Part shown: positions 28,520-38,754 of the stretch, in pieces
How the letters are laid out: each line of letters starts with the position of its first letter
Position numbering within the stretch: position 1 is the first letter of the stretch
Assembly (NCBI GenBank): GCA_003116975.1
Contig: BGKB01000022.1
Location: 372,001-436,000 of the forward strand
Origin: Aurantiochytrium sp. KH105
Lineage: Eukaryota; Sar; Bigyra; Thraustochytrida; Thraustochytriidae
Direction: 5' to 3'
Length of the DNA stretch: 64,000 nucleotides
Program-made: the position numbers and the translations under genes
Notes under the pieces: generated by a model
Databases searched by the model: none
What the model saw: the letters and a program-made list of their open reading frames with translations, nothing else
Told to the model about the DNA's origin: nothing

Positions 28520-28968
28520 AATTCTGAAATACCAGCAAAAGGATGTGTATTCATACAAGTTGCTTGCGCAAGATCACAAGATCGTGTGTTTAAGACATTT
28601 GCAAGCGTTAAGAATAAGCCTAGTGATAATGACGATGTTCTCTCTTTCTCACTTTATTAGACTGCGTCGCCCGACGTTCGTTCAAGTGTATTTTTTCAGC
28701 TTTTCTTTTTCTTTATTCTCGTGCTTCATATTTTGTTGTTGTAAAGGCAAAGAAAGCGTGAAGAAAGTGTATGAAACGAATGGCAGGGACAACGCGCTGG
28801 TCATCTTTTGCAACAGAGTAGTTATGTATAGTCTCTTTGAGAGCGACGAAAAAAGGTGACCGGACGACGGAAGGATAATTGATGCTGCTTGATTCTGGAG
28901 ACGCCCGGAGCCAATCGATCACTAGATCTTATGGTAGCATGCAACTCTTTCAAAGGAAGGCGGTGCAT
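28520..28968. other. Convergent intergenic region
   Basis: AT-richer 3' region between the stop codons of the large unknown gene (plus) and proline dehydrogenase (minus). No gene seen. Confidence 0.6.
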
Positions 28969-30729
28969 TTACGCCGTGGAATTGCTGCTGGCGGACACAC
29001 GGTTCGCGAACGGATTAATCCGCTGCGTAATCTCTTTGAGAAGAAGCCCGCGCTCGTGGACGGCACCGGCCATGAGTCCCGAGTTCTCCTGCGCGCGACG
29101 AATAAGGTAGGGCAGAACCTCGTGGACCTGTCCGTAGGGCAAGTACTTGTAGGCGGAATAATTGTGAGCGCCAAGGTTGTAGGTGAGGTGATCAGACATG
29201 CCTCGGAGCTGGCCAAAGTGGACCTTGCCAGAGTCGGGCTCAATGTTGTAAGCGGACATTTGTGCGACAGTGAACTCGCAAGTCTGCTGGTTGTGGCTGG
29301 CCACCATGACCTCGGCGTCGGCGTCGGCGAGCATGACATCAAGGTTACGGTGGTAGCAAGCATGAGTGTCCTCGATGTTGTCGTGGATGGGGTCCGGGTA
29401 GCCATTCTCGGAAGCGAGCTTTCGCTCGGCAACCATGTAGGCGCCGCGGACAAGCTTGGCGGCAAGCTTCCAGCCCTCGCGCTTGGAGCGGTCGAGATCC
29501 TGGCTCAAACGCTCGTCGGTGGACTTGAGATAGCACTGGTAGGTGTTGTAGATGGTGGCGGTGCCGTCCATGTTGTAATGACGCTGGAGCATGAGCACAT
29601 TGGCATCAATACAGGGCTGAAAGTAGGTCTGTTCAGCATCGACCATGAGGCTTACGCCCTGCTCCTTGGCGAGCTTCGCCAGACGATCGAGACGACCAAA
29701 GAGCGCGCGGGAGAGCTCGACCTCTTCCTCGGTGAGCGCGACTTCGGCGAGCGGGCCGCGTGTCTTGCACGAGTCCACAAGCTTGGAGATGACATCAATG
29801 TTCATGGAACGGGACCAGTCGACAATGTCGAGGCGCGGGGGCGGTTCCTCGCCGGAGGAAGGCTCGCGGCCAAGGACGTAATAGAAGAGCTCGTCGACCA
29901 TGGCGGGGTCCTCGGGGTCGACAAAGTACTTGGAGTAGGCGAGACGCCACTCCTCGAGCGAGAGAGAACCGATTGTGGGTCGCTCGAGGTCGTCCTCCAT
30001 GCGCTGGAAGAGGCGTCGGGTCTCGACGATCATTTCACTCATGCGCTTGAGCAACTTGGGATTACCGAGCGCAGTGACCTTGATGGCGGCAAATGGGCGG
30101 GAGCGCGTGCCCTTTTGCTGCGACACGGTGGCGGCGGTGCGAATGCAGGACTCGAAGACCTCGGTGGCGTGGTCGCATGCAAGTTCGCCCTCGTACTCGT
30201 AGACGCGGACCTTGACCTCGTTTTCGCGCTCTTCGCGATGGGTGGTCAGGTCTGCCTCGACAGCGTAATCAAGAATTCCGCTGACGCCGCCCTTTTCGAG
30301 GCGCTTCATGAGCGGGATGAGGCCGGCCTCGTCTTCGGCGGCGCAAAACTGTTTGAAAAAGGTGTGGCGCACGACAAAGTTGGTGATGGTCTTGCCGAGC
30401 ACCGAGTAGGAGAGTCCGATGAGTTTCTCACTGCGAGCAACGAGAGGCTCGATGCCGCAGATGCGGAGGACGGCATAGGCTCGGATAAGATCAAAGGTGG
30501 TCTTGTTCTTGAAGGCAAGCCCTGTGTCATTAAAGTTGAGGTCCGAGTTCTCGGCGACCTCGTTGACGAACTTGGGGTCGTAGATGTCGCTGGGCGTCGC
30601 TGTCGTCGGTGGGGGTGGCGAGGTCGCCGGCGGGAGCGCCTGCTGCGTGGCGCGCGTCGCGGTCGCCAGCGAGCGTTGGAGGTGGGTCCATCGCGACAGC
30701 TGGCTCACGCCTGTGCGGGACGCGAGCAT
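28969..30729 (-). CDS. PRODH: Proline dehydrogenase, mitochondrial
   Basis: 586 residues, the usual length for eukaryotic PRODH. The N-terminus (MLASRTGVSQLSRW, then Arg/Ser/Ala-rich) is a typical mitochondrial presequence. The FAD-binding beta/alpha barrel is complete: a long helical N-terminal half, then LMVDAEQTYFQP, KLVRGAYMVAER, VMVASHNQQT, FGQLRGMSDHLT, KYLPYGQVHEVLPYL and RRAQENSG. The enzyme oxidises proline to pyrroline-5-carboxylate on the inner mitochondrial membrane and passes electrons to ubiquinone. An insertion after the EEW motif (FYYVLGREPSSGEEPPP) looks like a linker. The long open frame on the opposite strand is a shadow of this gene's GC-rich codons. Confidence 0.95.
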   Translation of the reverse strand: MLASRTGVSQLSRWTHLQRSLATATRATQQALPPATSPPPPTTATPSDIYDPKFVNEVAENSDLNFNDTGLAFKNKTTFDLIRAYAVLRICGIEPLVARSEKLIGLSYSVLGKTITNFVVRHTFFKQFCAAEDEAGLIPLMKRLEKGGVSGILDYAVEADLTTHREERENEVKVRVYEYEGELACDHATEVFESCIRTAATVSQQKGTRSRPFAAIKVTALGNPKLLKRMSEMIVETRRLFQRMEDDLERPTIGSLSLEEWRLAYSKYFVDPEDPAMVDELFYYVLGREPSSGEEPPPRLDIVDWSRSMNIDVISKLVDSCKTRGPLAEVALTEEEVELSRALFGRLDRLAKLAKEQGVSLMVDAEQTYFQPCIDANVLMLQRHYNMDGTATIYNTYQCYLKSTDERLSQDLDRSKREGWKLAAKLVRGAYMVAERKLASENGYPDPIHDNIEDTHACYHRNLDVMLADADAEVMVASHNQQTCEFTVAQMSAYNIEPDSGKVHFGQLRGMSDHLTYNLGAHNYSAYKYLPYGQVHEVLPYLIRRAQENSGLMAGAVHERGLLLKEITQRINPFANRVSASSNSTA

Positions 30730-31370
30730 CTTTCGTCCTCAGCTCTCGATCCGCCACTCCGCGTGCACGGCCTTCGCTCGCTTATCTGTCTGCCTGTCTG
30801 CCTGCCTGCCTGCCTGTCTGCCTGCCTGGCGCTCCGTCCGCGCGAGGCTACGCTCGCTCGCTCTGCTCTGCCGCTCGAGCGTTGCAGTTCCGAGTTTGAA
30901 TTCGAAGGCGCCTCCGCGCACCGTGGAATCCAAGGAAGCAGGGAGGAAGGCGAATTGGAAGGGCGGGGGCGCCGAAGGCGGCCAAGCGGGGGAGACGGTT
31001 TGAATCCAACAGTCGGCAGTGCCCGCAAGTGCGCTATGGCCGCGCCGCAAGTGGGCTATGCGCGCGCGCAAGTGGGGCGGAGGCCGCGGCAAACAGAAAC
31101 AGAGGTGCGGGACGCTGCGGGGCGGTGCGGGCCGTGCAGTGTGTGCGTCCACTGGAAATGCGAGGGGGAGGAGCGGCCAGAGGGAGAGGGGGGTGACGAT
31201 GCGACGCGAAGGTGGAGGTCGAAAAAGAAGGGGGGGGAGGAAGGAAGAACACCGAGAGAGTGCGGGGAAAAAAGAAAGAAAGAAAGAATGAAAGAAAGAA
31301 CGCGAGGATGCGAGAGCGGTCGATCGATCGATACCTACGCATGCGTGCGTGCCATGCACGAATCCGCGAC

Positions 31371-31400
31371 CATCCATCCATCCATCCATTCATCCATCCA
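31371..31400. repeat. ATCC tetranucleotide repeat
   Basis: About seven CATC/ATCC units with one substitution; preceded by a GATC run near 31318-31332. Confidence 0.88.
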
Positions 31401-31921
31401 CGGCAGCCCTGCCTGCCGCGGGAGGCCCCGTCGCGCAGGTGCGGCCGCGAGGCGCCCGGGTTGCGCGCGGCGCAGCCGCCTCGCCGGGGGCATCGGCGGC
31501 CTCCCCGCGGCGCGGCGCTCGGGGCGCGGCTGAAACGCTTGCAATGGCGGCGCGCCGCGGCGGCGCTCCCCTGCACCCCGCGCCGCCCGCGCACTCGGAA
31601 GCCGCCGTCGCTCCCTGCCTGCGCGGCGCGCCGCGGCGGGGTCGCGCGCTCCCTGCACGTCGCGCGCGGGAAAAAACGCCACCTTGGGCGGCTTGCTGGT
31701 CGCGGTCGCACGAGGACTCGGGCGCCCTGCAGAAGGACGCGAGCGACCTGGGCGACTTGTACAAGGACGCGGACGCCGAGGACGTGGGCGACATGAATGA
31801 AGAGCGGCGGCTTTCTCCGCGCGAGGAGGTACTCGCAGGCTGGCGGCGGGGGAGAAGCGGGCTCCTGCGAGGGTGGAAGCGGCCTCGGGTTGCGTGTCGT
31901 GGATGGCGGAGCGTAGCGCAG

Positions 31922-31981
31922 CGTGCAGTGCAGTGCAGTGCAGTGCAGTGCAGTGCAGTGCAGTGCAGAGCAGAGCAGAGC
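31922..31981. repeat. GTGCA then GAGCA pentanucleotide repeat
   Basis: About nine tandem GTGCA units change into AGAGC units while keeping the five-base period. Confidence 0.92.
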
Positions 31982-32098
31982 GTGCATAGCGGCCAGACCG
32001 CAGTGGCGCCTCGCGCAGGGTTCTTCATCCGCGCGTCATTCCATTCCGAGGCATCGCTGCGCTCACTTCATTCATGATCCCGAGAAGCGGCGGCGCCA

Positions 32099-32130
32099 AG
32101 CAGAGCAGAGCAGAGCAGAGCAGAGCAAAG
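32099..32130. repeat. AGAGC pentanucleotide repeat
   Basis: Six tandem units of the same sequence family as the arrays before the genes at 7932 and 47136. Confidence 0.9.
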
Positions 32131-32249
32131 CTTGGCGGGGCCGCGCGGCTCGCCAGCCATCGGCTCGCGCGCGGCCTCGCCGCGCCGCGCGGCGTCCTCG
32201 GTAAGCTAGACAGCTGCAGCTGCGAGCGAGGAGTGGTGCCGACAATGAT

Positions 32250-32320
32250 GAGTTGAGTTGAGTCGAGATGACATGACATGAGATGAGATGAGATGAGATG
32301 AGAGATGACATGAGATGAAA
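32250..32320. repeat. GAGTT/GAGAT/GACAT pentanucleotide repeat
   Basis: About fourteen five-base units with changing third and fourth bases. Confidence 0.88.
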
Positions 32321-32638
32321 TAAGAGACCGACCGTCGCAGCGGCTGCGGCTGCGTCGCGAGGCTGAGGCGCGTGTGCTCAGCTGAGCCGCGCCGACTCGA
32401 GAGCGACAGCAAGCACCTACGCACAGCAACAGCAACTAGCAGTGCCAAGCAAGGCCTGGCCGGCTGGCTACCGATGATGACGAGGAAGAAAGAGCCTCTC
32501 TCCTGAAGACGAGATCGAGGCCGTGACGCCCTGCCTTAAAGCCGCTGCAGCTGCAGCAAAAGCAGCTGCTGCTGGCCATGGCGACGGTCGCAGTCGCATC
32601 GCTGTCGGTCGCGGTGCAGGAGAGATGGAACGAAAAAT

Positions 32639-32645
32639 CGAACGA

Positions 32646-32672
<27 letters not shown>
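32639..32672. repeat. GAAC tetranucleotide repeat
   Basis: About eight tandem CGAA units. Confidence 0.9.
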
Positions 32673-32676
<4 letters not shown>

Positions 32677-35091
32677 AATGGACGAACGACGGAGCTTGAG
32701 CTACTGCAAAAATGTAAAATGAGCTGCTGGGCTTCGCCGCAGGAGTGGGTGGGTGGGTTCCTGCACGGGTGCACTCGCTTCCACATCGGCGAAGAGCGTG
32801 CGCCCGTTCGTCCCGACGGCGGAGCAACCAGCATAGCAAACAAGCTGGTAAGCAACGCCGGAAGCCAAGTCACCGAGGAGAACCAACTCCAACCATCCCC
32901 TCGTTTTCAAGCCCATCCGCCGAAGCAAAGATGTGACGTGATCATCCACCATGGCCATGGCCAATAGTGCAGACAAGCAGCGCAGACGAGCGCCCCTGGC
33001 GCACACACGCAGCTGCAGCTCAAATCGCAGTCGCAGACGCGGCCCCCAGATCGACGAACAAACCAACAAACAAACCAACGAACCAAGCAGGCCTTGGCAG
33101 CCAGGTAAAAAGGTAGCAGGGCAGCCGTGAGCGCTGGCTTGCTTGCTTTCTTGCTTGCTTGTAATTGCTTGCTCCTGCTCGCTCCCCGCGTTGCTCTCGC
33201 GTGCGCCCGAGTCGCGCCGCGCACGCCTGGGCACGCGGCAGCGGCGCCGCGAGAAAGGAAGACAAGCGTCGACGAAAAAGTCCCGCAGCGCCCCAGACAG
33301 GCACCCGCGCAGCACGCCACTGCGCGCGGTGCGAGCCCACTGCGACTGTGGGAAACGCGGGGAGGGGTGTGTGCTTGGGGGGAGGGCCAGCTCCGACGCC
33401 GGGACGAGCTTCACTGGGCCGGTGGCGTCCTTGTGCAGGCTACGCATACCGCGTGTCAGGGATGAGCAGCAGCAGCAGCAGCAGCAGCTCGTGGCGCGGC
33501 AGAGGCCGGGCCGATGGCGTTTCGTTGGTTGGAGAAGGTAGGGACGGAGCTAGCCGAGGACTCGGAAAAGGGAAAAAAAGAAGTCCTTTGCAGAAAGTCT
33601 TGGCATGCCCCGAGCACGAGTGGTCAAAAGTCACGGTTCACGGCCACCTTACTCAGTCCACTACGCGTAGGCAGTGCGATCCGTATCACGGGACTTGGCA
33701 TGGATGAAGGAGGCGTCGTGGAGTCTCGACACCGGAGAAGTGAAGGGGCGGGGGTGCGGGGGGTGTAATGTAAAAGAGGGCCGTAGCCGCTGCCGCTGCT
33801 ACTGCTGCTGCTGCCGAGAAGTAGCAAAAGGGACTTTACAAAAAAGGGATGCGAGCTTTAGAAGAAGAACTGCGCCGTCACTGCGGCAGAGGGCTCGGGG
33901 CTGGACGGTTCGAAACGCCCGTTTCAATCGGAGTCGAGAATCTACCGTCAACTTGCCGCGCAACGACTTGAACTTGTCGCGGTTGTCGACAGCAACGGTG
34001 TCAACATTTGCGGCTTGTCTGCGACTGATTCATCCAACGCCGACGAACCGCTCCCAGACAGTCAGCTTCACTCACTCATCGGTTGCGACGTGTGCACCCA
34101 GAGGATGTGAGATGACGGAGAGGCATCAAGACGCCAGTGTTGTGCAAGTTCTATCGAAATGAGCCCACAGACAATCGATGAGACATCACACACATGTTCC
34201 TGGCTGCATCAATACAACGAATCAAGAAGACTGTGTTATCCTGTCCTCCACTGCCAACAATACAAGGCAGGAGCATGACCTGGTACTCGATTCTTTTGGC
34301 ATGCGCCGTCTTGGCAATTGCCAAGCTCCTAAACCGCTCCGCGTTGCAGAAACCTTCTTCTCATCACTCTGTGACGGCCTCCACATTCGCTACTGTATGT
34401 CTTTCTGGCCAAAGCAACGAAACTTTGTCGCCCTGCACTCGCAAAGAAAGAGATTTGTTCGTTCGTGGGACAGCTCCACTGTCAATCGCATGGCGAAGGA
34501 GCAAGCACAACTTTGTGCGCGGGGTGGGTTACAGACTAGATTGCTCCGGTGGCTTCCGTTTAATTTTACCTGCAACCAGCAGCGGCCGCTGTGTCGTTGG
34601 AATCGCAATGTCGTGTTAGGTTGCATCTCCATCTAGCAAATTTGTTGCAGGAAAGGTCACGCGTTGCCCATCTCAACCTCGCGCTCTTTGCCACCAGCTT
34701 GATAACCCACGGACCCCCGTTTTTAGTGATTGCGAGATTGGGGTACTTGATGGCTCCATAGGTTAGGTTAGGTTTGCGTACCGGTTCTTTTCGTCTCCTT
34801 TTTGATTCAAGCTTGCACGGGTTGGACGTCCAGACGAGGATCGGAGATTGACGCAGACGCGGCGTGGACGCGCGCAGCCGCACGACGCGGCGGCGAGGGG
34901 GATCAGTGGGGTGACAGCGCTACGGTCCCGGGCGCGCTGAGCGCTGACGTGGCCGCTAGAGCGACCATCGTGCGTCTACGGACGCTGTAGGACGGTCACA
35001 AGGTGGAGCCGGTGGGGCCCGAACGAAGCGCCCACTGTCCTCGATACCAAGGCAGTCATCGCAGCGCTCCGATTGAAGCGACCTCGGCAAG

Positions 35092-36303
35092 ATGGCGAGC
35101 GGAAACGCGGCGAGCTGCACCGACAAAATGTGCGCCAAGCTGAGCATGACCCCGCCCGGTACGGAATTTCGATACGCGAATGCGAAACACGCGAGAGAAC
35201 ATTGGTTTGTCAAGCTCGGTCTCCTGCTCTCGTGCCTGCCGTTGCTGCTTACTATGCTGGGCGTGCAGACCGTGACTGGCGGCGTTTGGTCCCCGGCTGG
35301 CAGCGAGCTGAGCGCAATATCCACAATGCCCGAGAGCTCCATCGATGACAGCACCAGAGTTCCCCGCAAATGGATGCGCAGGAAGCGCGTCAGTAATCCG
35401 GCCGGCTGCGCACTAGCGCCCGTGGAGGGCGAGCGCATGCTCAAGTACGTGCGAGTCGTGGGCGAACGCAACAGTGGCGTTGACGGCGTCGTAGATTTAC
35501 TCAGCAAGCTGTTTCCCAACGTAACGGTGGGATCCGGCTTTGTGCGGACCAAGTATTGGTTTCAAGACGAGCGCGAACTCGACCCGGAAATCGATCTTGA
35601 AGAAGTCCTGGTGGTGGTGGTTCTCCGCAACCCTTATGACTGGACACTTTTGATGCAGCGCAATCCAATTTTTGCGCCCGCACACCGAATAAAGCACGAT
35701 TGGCGAAGATTCGTGTCGCGCTTGTGGACGACCAAGACGTCGATCACGGATAAGGAGCTCTCGAGCACGCCAGGAGCAAAGTGCCAAGCCAAATATCAGG
35801 CTGGGGAAGTGCGGCCATGCCGCCAGAGTAGGACTTCGTTTCTTGGATCCGAAACGAGGTCTCGGTACATGGATCCCGTGTACGAGACGAATCCAGTCAC
35901 GCATCTTCCGTTGCGCAATGTTCTCGAGCTGCGCAAGTTCAAGATGCTCAATTATGCGAACATGACGCAGTGGGTCCCGCACATTTCGTATCTCAAGCTC
36001 GAGGCCCTCGATACTCTTGAAGGCGTTGCCCAGGTCCAGTCTGTGCTGTCGCGTGCCTACAATTTGGATTCCTGTGACACCGCGGACGGCGGAACCCACG
36101 CATATGTAGACCCGCAATCCAAGTTGCTTGCCTCAACTCGCGCGCAAATGACGGCGCAGTATCGTGACTACCTCACTTGCAACATTTTCTGGTCCGTGGA
36201 GAGCGCCGTCTTTGGTTATTCGGCTGCAGAGCTCTACACGTCAGATCTGTGCTCCAAGAGCCCTTATAATGTCGCTTTTAACGGCCACACCCCTTTGCCA
36301 TGA
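35092..36303 (+). CDS. Sulfotransferase-like type II membrane protein
   Basis: 403 residues. Residues about 40-61 form a signal anchor. A P-loop-like start of a sulfotransferase fold follows. VVGERNSG (residues 122-129) sits after a beta strand where the 5'-phosphosulfate loop belongs, and VVVVLRNPYDW (174-184) matches the 3'-phosphate-binding strand and RxP segment. The next residues, MQRNPIFAPAH, also fit this membrane sulfotransferase-like group of protists and algae. Such enzymes transfer sulfate from PAPS to glycans in the Golgi. Oddity: the loop continues GVDGVV, where a Thr normally follows the glycine to contact the phosphate, so activity is uncertain. Several cysteines in the C-terminal half (CQAKY, RPCRQ, DSCDT, LTCN, DLCSK) are compatible with lumenal disulfides. 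Confidence 0.65.
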   Translation: MASGNAASCTDKMCAKLSMTPPGTEFRYANAKHAREHWFVKLGLLLSCLPLLLTMLGVQTVTGGVWSPAGSELSAISTMPESSIDDSTRVPRKWMRRKRVSNPAGCALAPVEGERMLKYVRVVGERNSGVDGVVDLLSKLFPNVTVGSGFVRTKYWFQDERELDPEIDLEEVLVVVVLRNPYDWTLLMQRNPIFAPAHRIKHDWRRFVSRLWTTKTSITDKELSSTPGAKCQAKYQAGEVRPCRQSRTSFLGSETRSRYMDPVYETNPVTHLPLRNVLELRKFKMLNYANMTQWVPHISYLKLEALDTLEGVAQVQSVLSRAYNLDSCDTADGGTHAYVDPQSKLLASTRAQMTAQYRDYLTCNIFWSVESAVFGYSAAELYTSDLCSKSPYNVAFNGHTPLP

Positions 36304-36969
36304 GACGTCTGAACAAGAAAGAGGGACAAAGTTTTCTTTCTTCGCTACTGCACTTGCTGTCGTAGCACAAAAGGGAGAGAATGAACTTTCTTTTTTTTTC
36401 TTCTTCGCTGGTGCAACTGCGCAATGTGGCTGATAATGAAATTGCTGTGTCTTTGTAAATTCGTTGATGGGAGGTGCCAATTGATTCTGGACGAGCCTCA
36501 TTGGTTCCTAGGCTTTTATTGGGCGGAACGAATCATGGTGCTTGCACAATTTGTCTGCTAGAATGAAGGAAGTTCAACGTTTGCTTGTTTATCACGCACG
36601 ACGCTGGCTTCACATCTTTCTGATACACGTTACTTTTATTGCCGTGCCTGAAGATGAAGCGTGTCCAAAATGCAAAGGCTGGCCACGTCCAAATGCGCCT
36701 CTTTTATTCTGTTGAGACTTTCTCTTGTGTTTATTGCTGACCTCTCACGCACCCTGCGTGAAATATTGATGAGGGTCTCTTTTGCGATGAAGCAAAAGGC
36801 GAGTTCCGAGACATCAACATGAACAAGAGTCGGGGACGGCACGTTCGTAGCATAACCATATTATATTTCGAGGCGGGCTGTGCTCCAGAAGTCATACCTT
36901 ACTTGTCAAGATTTGCGGAAGTGTCCTTTTCCTCGTTCTTTTCGTCATTACTCTCTTCGTCGTCATGCC
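36304..36969. other. Convergent intergenic region
   Basis: Lies between the sulfotransferase-like gene and the methyltransferase. No gene seen. The right end holds the outer copy of the 71-bp duplication (36891-36961). Confidence 0.6.
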
Positions 36970-37030
36970 TTACTTGACAAGATTTGCGGAGGTGTCCTTT
37001 TTCTCGTTCTTTTCTTCGTCATCGCTGCCT
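36891..37030. repeat. 71-bp tandem duplication across the methyltransferase stop codon
   Basis: Copy one is 36891-36961. Copy two starts at 36962 and runs to about 37030. They differ at a handful of bases. The inner copy encodes the last residues and stop of the methyltransferase; the outer copy repeats that tail and stop in the 3' UTR. Confidence 0.88.
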
Positions 37031-37788
37031 GCAAATGGCGCGCTCCACATTGCGCCCGTGGCTTGAGCTTCTTCCTCATCTTCCTCGGCAATGGCATCGT
37101 CGAGTGAAATCTCGAAAGGGGCCAAGCCGGAAGGTTTCCAAAGGAGCAAAGGATTGGGTAGCTCGTGAGCATGGAGGACAGCAAGTGCTGCATAGCCTTC
37201 CACTTGTGCAGGGCTCTGAAGGAGGTCTTGATTTACGCGGAAAATGTCGAGCAGTCGAAACGCAAGGCCCTGACGATGTGCCGCGTCGCGCAATGCGCGC
37301 AGACTTGTGCCGCGAAGAAAGGAGCAGAAAATCCACATGCCATGATGTCGATCTAAAATGGTGGCTCCAGCGCGCATGAGCGCGTCGAGGTCCACATTGT
37401 AGTATAGCACCTCGGATGCGAGGACGAGATCAAAGGCTCCCTGAAGGCGATCAAGGGCTGCGTCGTCTGCCCAGTCGAGCGAGGCGACCTCTGCAAAGGG
37501 CGCCTCGAGTTCGCGCACCTTTGCGCCCAGTTGCTCGAGCGCCGCAACGTTGACGTCAGTGAGCAAGAGGCGTCGTGGGGGCTCGCAAGACTCTCCGCTC
37601 GAGGTCAGGTTCGATGGCCCGGAGGTGTTTTTCTGCGCGGTCGCGCGCACGAGCGGGAGCGCTGCGGGCTGCACGCCGCAACCAAGCTCGCAGACTGCGC
37701 GGCCCGAGCAGAGAGGCGCGAGTCGGCCGGCCAAGGCCGTGGCAAGCTGCGTGAGCGACCATGCCGCAAGGCCGGTGTCGTCGTCCAT
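36970..37788 (-). CDS. Family-16 (METTL21-like) protein methyltransferase
   Basis: 272 residues. Residues 32-38 (VCELGCG) are the S-adenosylmethionine-binding motif I, preceded by AAWSLTQLATAL, as in METTL21/EEF1AKMT-type lysine methyltransferases. RLLLTDVNVAAL is the acidic end of strand 2, VASLDWADD is the motif before post-I, and FDLVLASEVLYYN is the catalytic-strand motif characteristic of this family (usually D/S-x-x-Y). These enzymes methylate lysines on elongation factors and chaperones. The exact substrate is not inferable. The C-terminus is an acidic and lysine-rich tail that is duplicated in the 3' UTR. Divergent from the MBL-fold gene, with 204 bases between start codons. Confidence 0.72.
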   Translation of the reverse strand: MDDDTGLAAWSLTQLATALAGRLAPLCSGRAVCELGCGVQPAALPLVRATAQKNTSGPSNLTSSGESCEPPRRLLLTDVNVAALEQLGAKVRELEAPFAEVASLDWADDAALDRLQGAFDLVLASEVLYYNVDLDALMRAGATILDRHHGMWIFCSFLRGTSLRALRDAAHRQGLAFRLLDIFRVNQDLLQSPAQVEGYAALAVLHAHELPNPLLLWKPSGLAPFEISLDDAIAEEDEEEAQATGAMWSAPFAGSDDEEKNEKKDTSANLVK

Positions 37789-37992
37789 GGCCGTGCAAGC
37801 CGGAGTATTCCACGACTAGCCACACGCCATGCTGCCTGCGCTTGGGTGGCCAAGCACGCTAAGCAGAAAGAACAAGCACGACAAGCCTGGGCACAAGCGC
37901 AAGGACACGGACAAGCTGCAGAGCAGAGCGCAAATCGGATTTGGAGTTGGCAAGCGGACAGGCGCGAACGAAGAGCGTTCGGAAGAGCAAGG
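37789..37992. promoter_or_regulatory. Compact bidirectional promoter region
   Basis: Only 204 bases separate the start codons of the methyltransferase (minus) and the MBL-fold hydrolase (plus). The promoters of both must overlap here or lie inside the coding ends. No core motif is clear. Confidence 0.5.
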
Positions 37993-38754
37993 ATGCTTGG
38001 CGGGGTGTTGGGCGCGCGCGTGGCGCAGAGACGATGCGGCAACATGGTGCAGCGGCGTGCGTTTTCGGAGGCGGCACGCAAGCTCATGGACCGCGTGGCG
38101 ATTTCTGGAGCTCCGGTGACGCCGCTGTCCATGAACCAGTGGGTGGTGGCGTGCAAGGAGACGCGCAAGGCGGCGATCATTGACGGCGGCGCGCCCACCG
38201 CGGAAGAGTGGAAGACCTTTCAGAACTGGCTCACCGCGCAGGATTTCACGCTCGAGATGATTTTGCAGACGCACGCGCACTACGATCACGTGGCGGGCCT
38301 TGGCTTGGTGGAGGAGATCTTCGAGGACAAGATGCCGGACATGTACTTGCACTCGGATGACTTTGTCAACTACCGTGATGCGGAGAGCTCTGTGCGTAAT
38401 ATGGGCTTCGAGCTGCCGAAGCCATTGCCGAGCGAGTCGGTCTTCACAGATCTCAAGGATATGAAACAGGTTGCCTTGGGGTCGCTTGTCTTTGACATTT
38501 TGCACACGCCCGGCCACGCCCCTGGCCATGTCTGCTTTTACGAGCGCGACATGGAGCTGTTGATCGGCGGTGATATGATTTTTCGCGGCGCGATTGGCCG
38601 CACGGATTTGCCGCACTCTTCTCCGGACGACATGGCGGCGTCGCTTCGTTTGCTGCACAAGGAGGTGAGCGACGACGCGACGATTCTGCCAGGCCACGGC
38701 GATGTCACGCAAATGGGAGCCGAGCGCGCCAACAACCCGATGCTTAGCGCATAA
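37993..38754 (+). CDS. Metallo-beta-lactamase-fold hydrolase (glyoxalase II-like), probably mitochondrial
   Basis: 253 residues from the ATG at 37993; a second ATG is at 38044. The N-terminus is basic and hydroxylated and ends in RRAFSEAA, a good mitochondrial presequence with a cleavage-site look. The metal-binding set is complete: THAHYDH at residues 93-99, HTPGHAPGH at 171-179, the bridging Asp in IGGDMIF at 194, and LPGHGD with His235. GAIGRTDLP is typical of the small glyoxalase II/YcbL-like branch. These enzymes hydrolyse thioesters such as S-lactoylglutathione. The chain lacks the extra C-terminal helical domain of classical glyoxalase II, so the substrate may differ. Persulfide dioxygenase is less likely from the motif details, but I cannot exclude it. 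Confidence 0.8.
   Translation: MLGGVLGARVAQRRCGNMVQRRAFSEAARKLMDRVAISGAPVTPLSMNQWVVACKETRKAAIIDGGAPTAEEWKTFQNWLTAQDFTLEMILQTHAHYDHVAGLGLVEEIFEDKMPDMYLHSDDFVNYRDAESSVRNMGFELPKPLPSESVFTDLKDMKQVALGSLVFDILHTPGHAPGHVCFYERDMELLIGGDMIFRGAIGRTDLPHSSPDDMAASLRLLHKEVSDDATILPGHGDVTQMGAERANNPMLSA

Larger units (their letters stand above)
30730..35091. other. Long gene-free, repeat-rich stretch
   Basis: No coding frame with a recognisable domain on either strand. Frames here translate as repeat-derived strings. It contains many tandem repeats (listed separately) and, from about 33600 on, more average sequence that still shows no gene. The left end is the promoter of proline dehydrogenase. Confidence 0.55.

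Noticed and set aside
28879-31533. Plus-strand open frame of 884 codons
   Set aside because: It lies antisense to proline dehydrogenase and continues into repeat sequence. The reverse-strand gene has clear enzyme motifs; this is a codon-bias shadow.
31922-32130. Repeat blocks that could be mistaken for a CRISPR-like array
   Set aside because: They are contiguous five-base units without unique spacers, in a eukaryotic genome.
34757-34775. GGTTAGGTTAGGTT-like telomere-type repeat (also CTAACCTAACCC at 17634)
   Set aside because: Only two units at each place and no longer array; not enough for an interstitial telomere.
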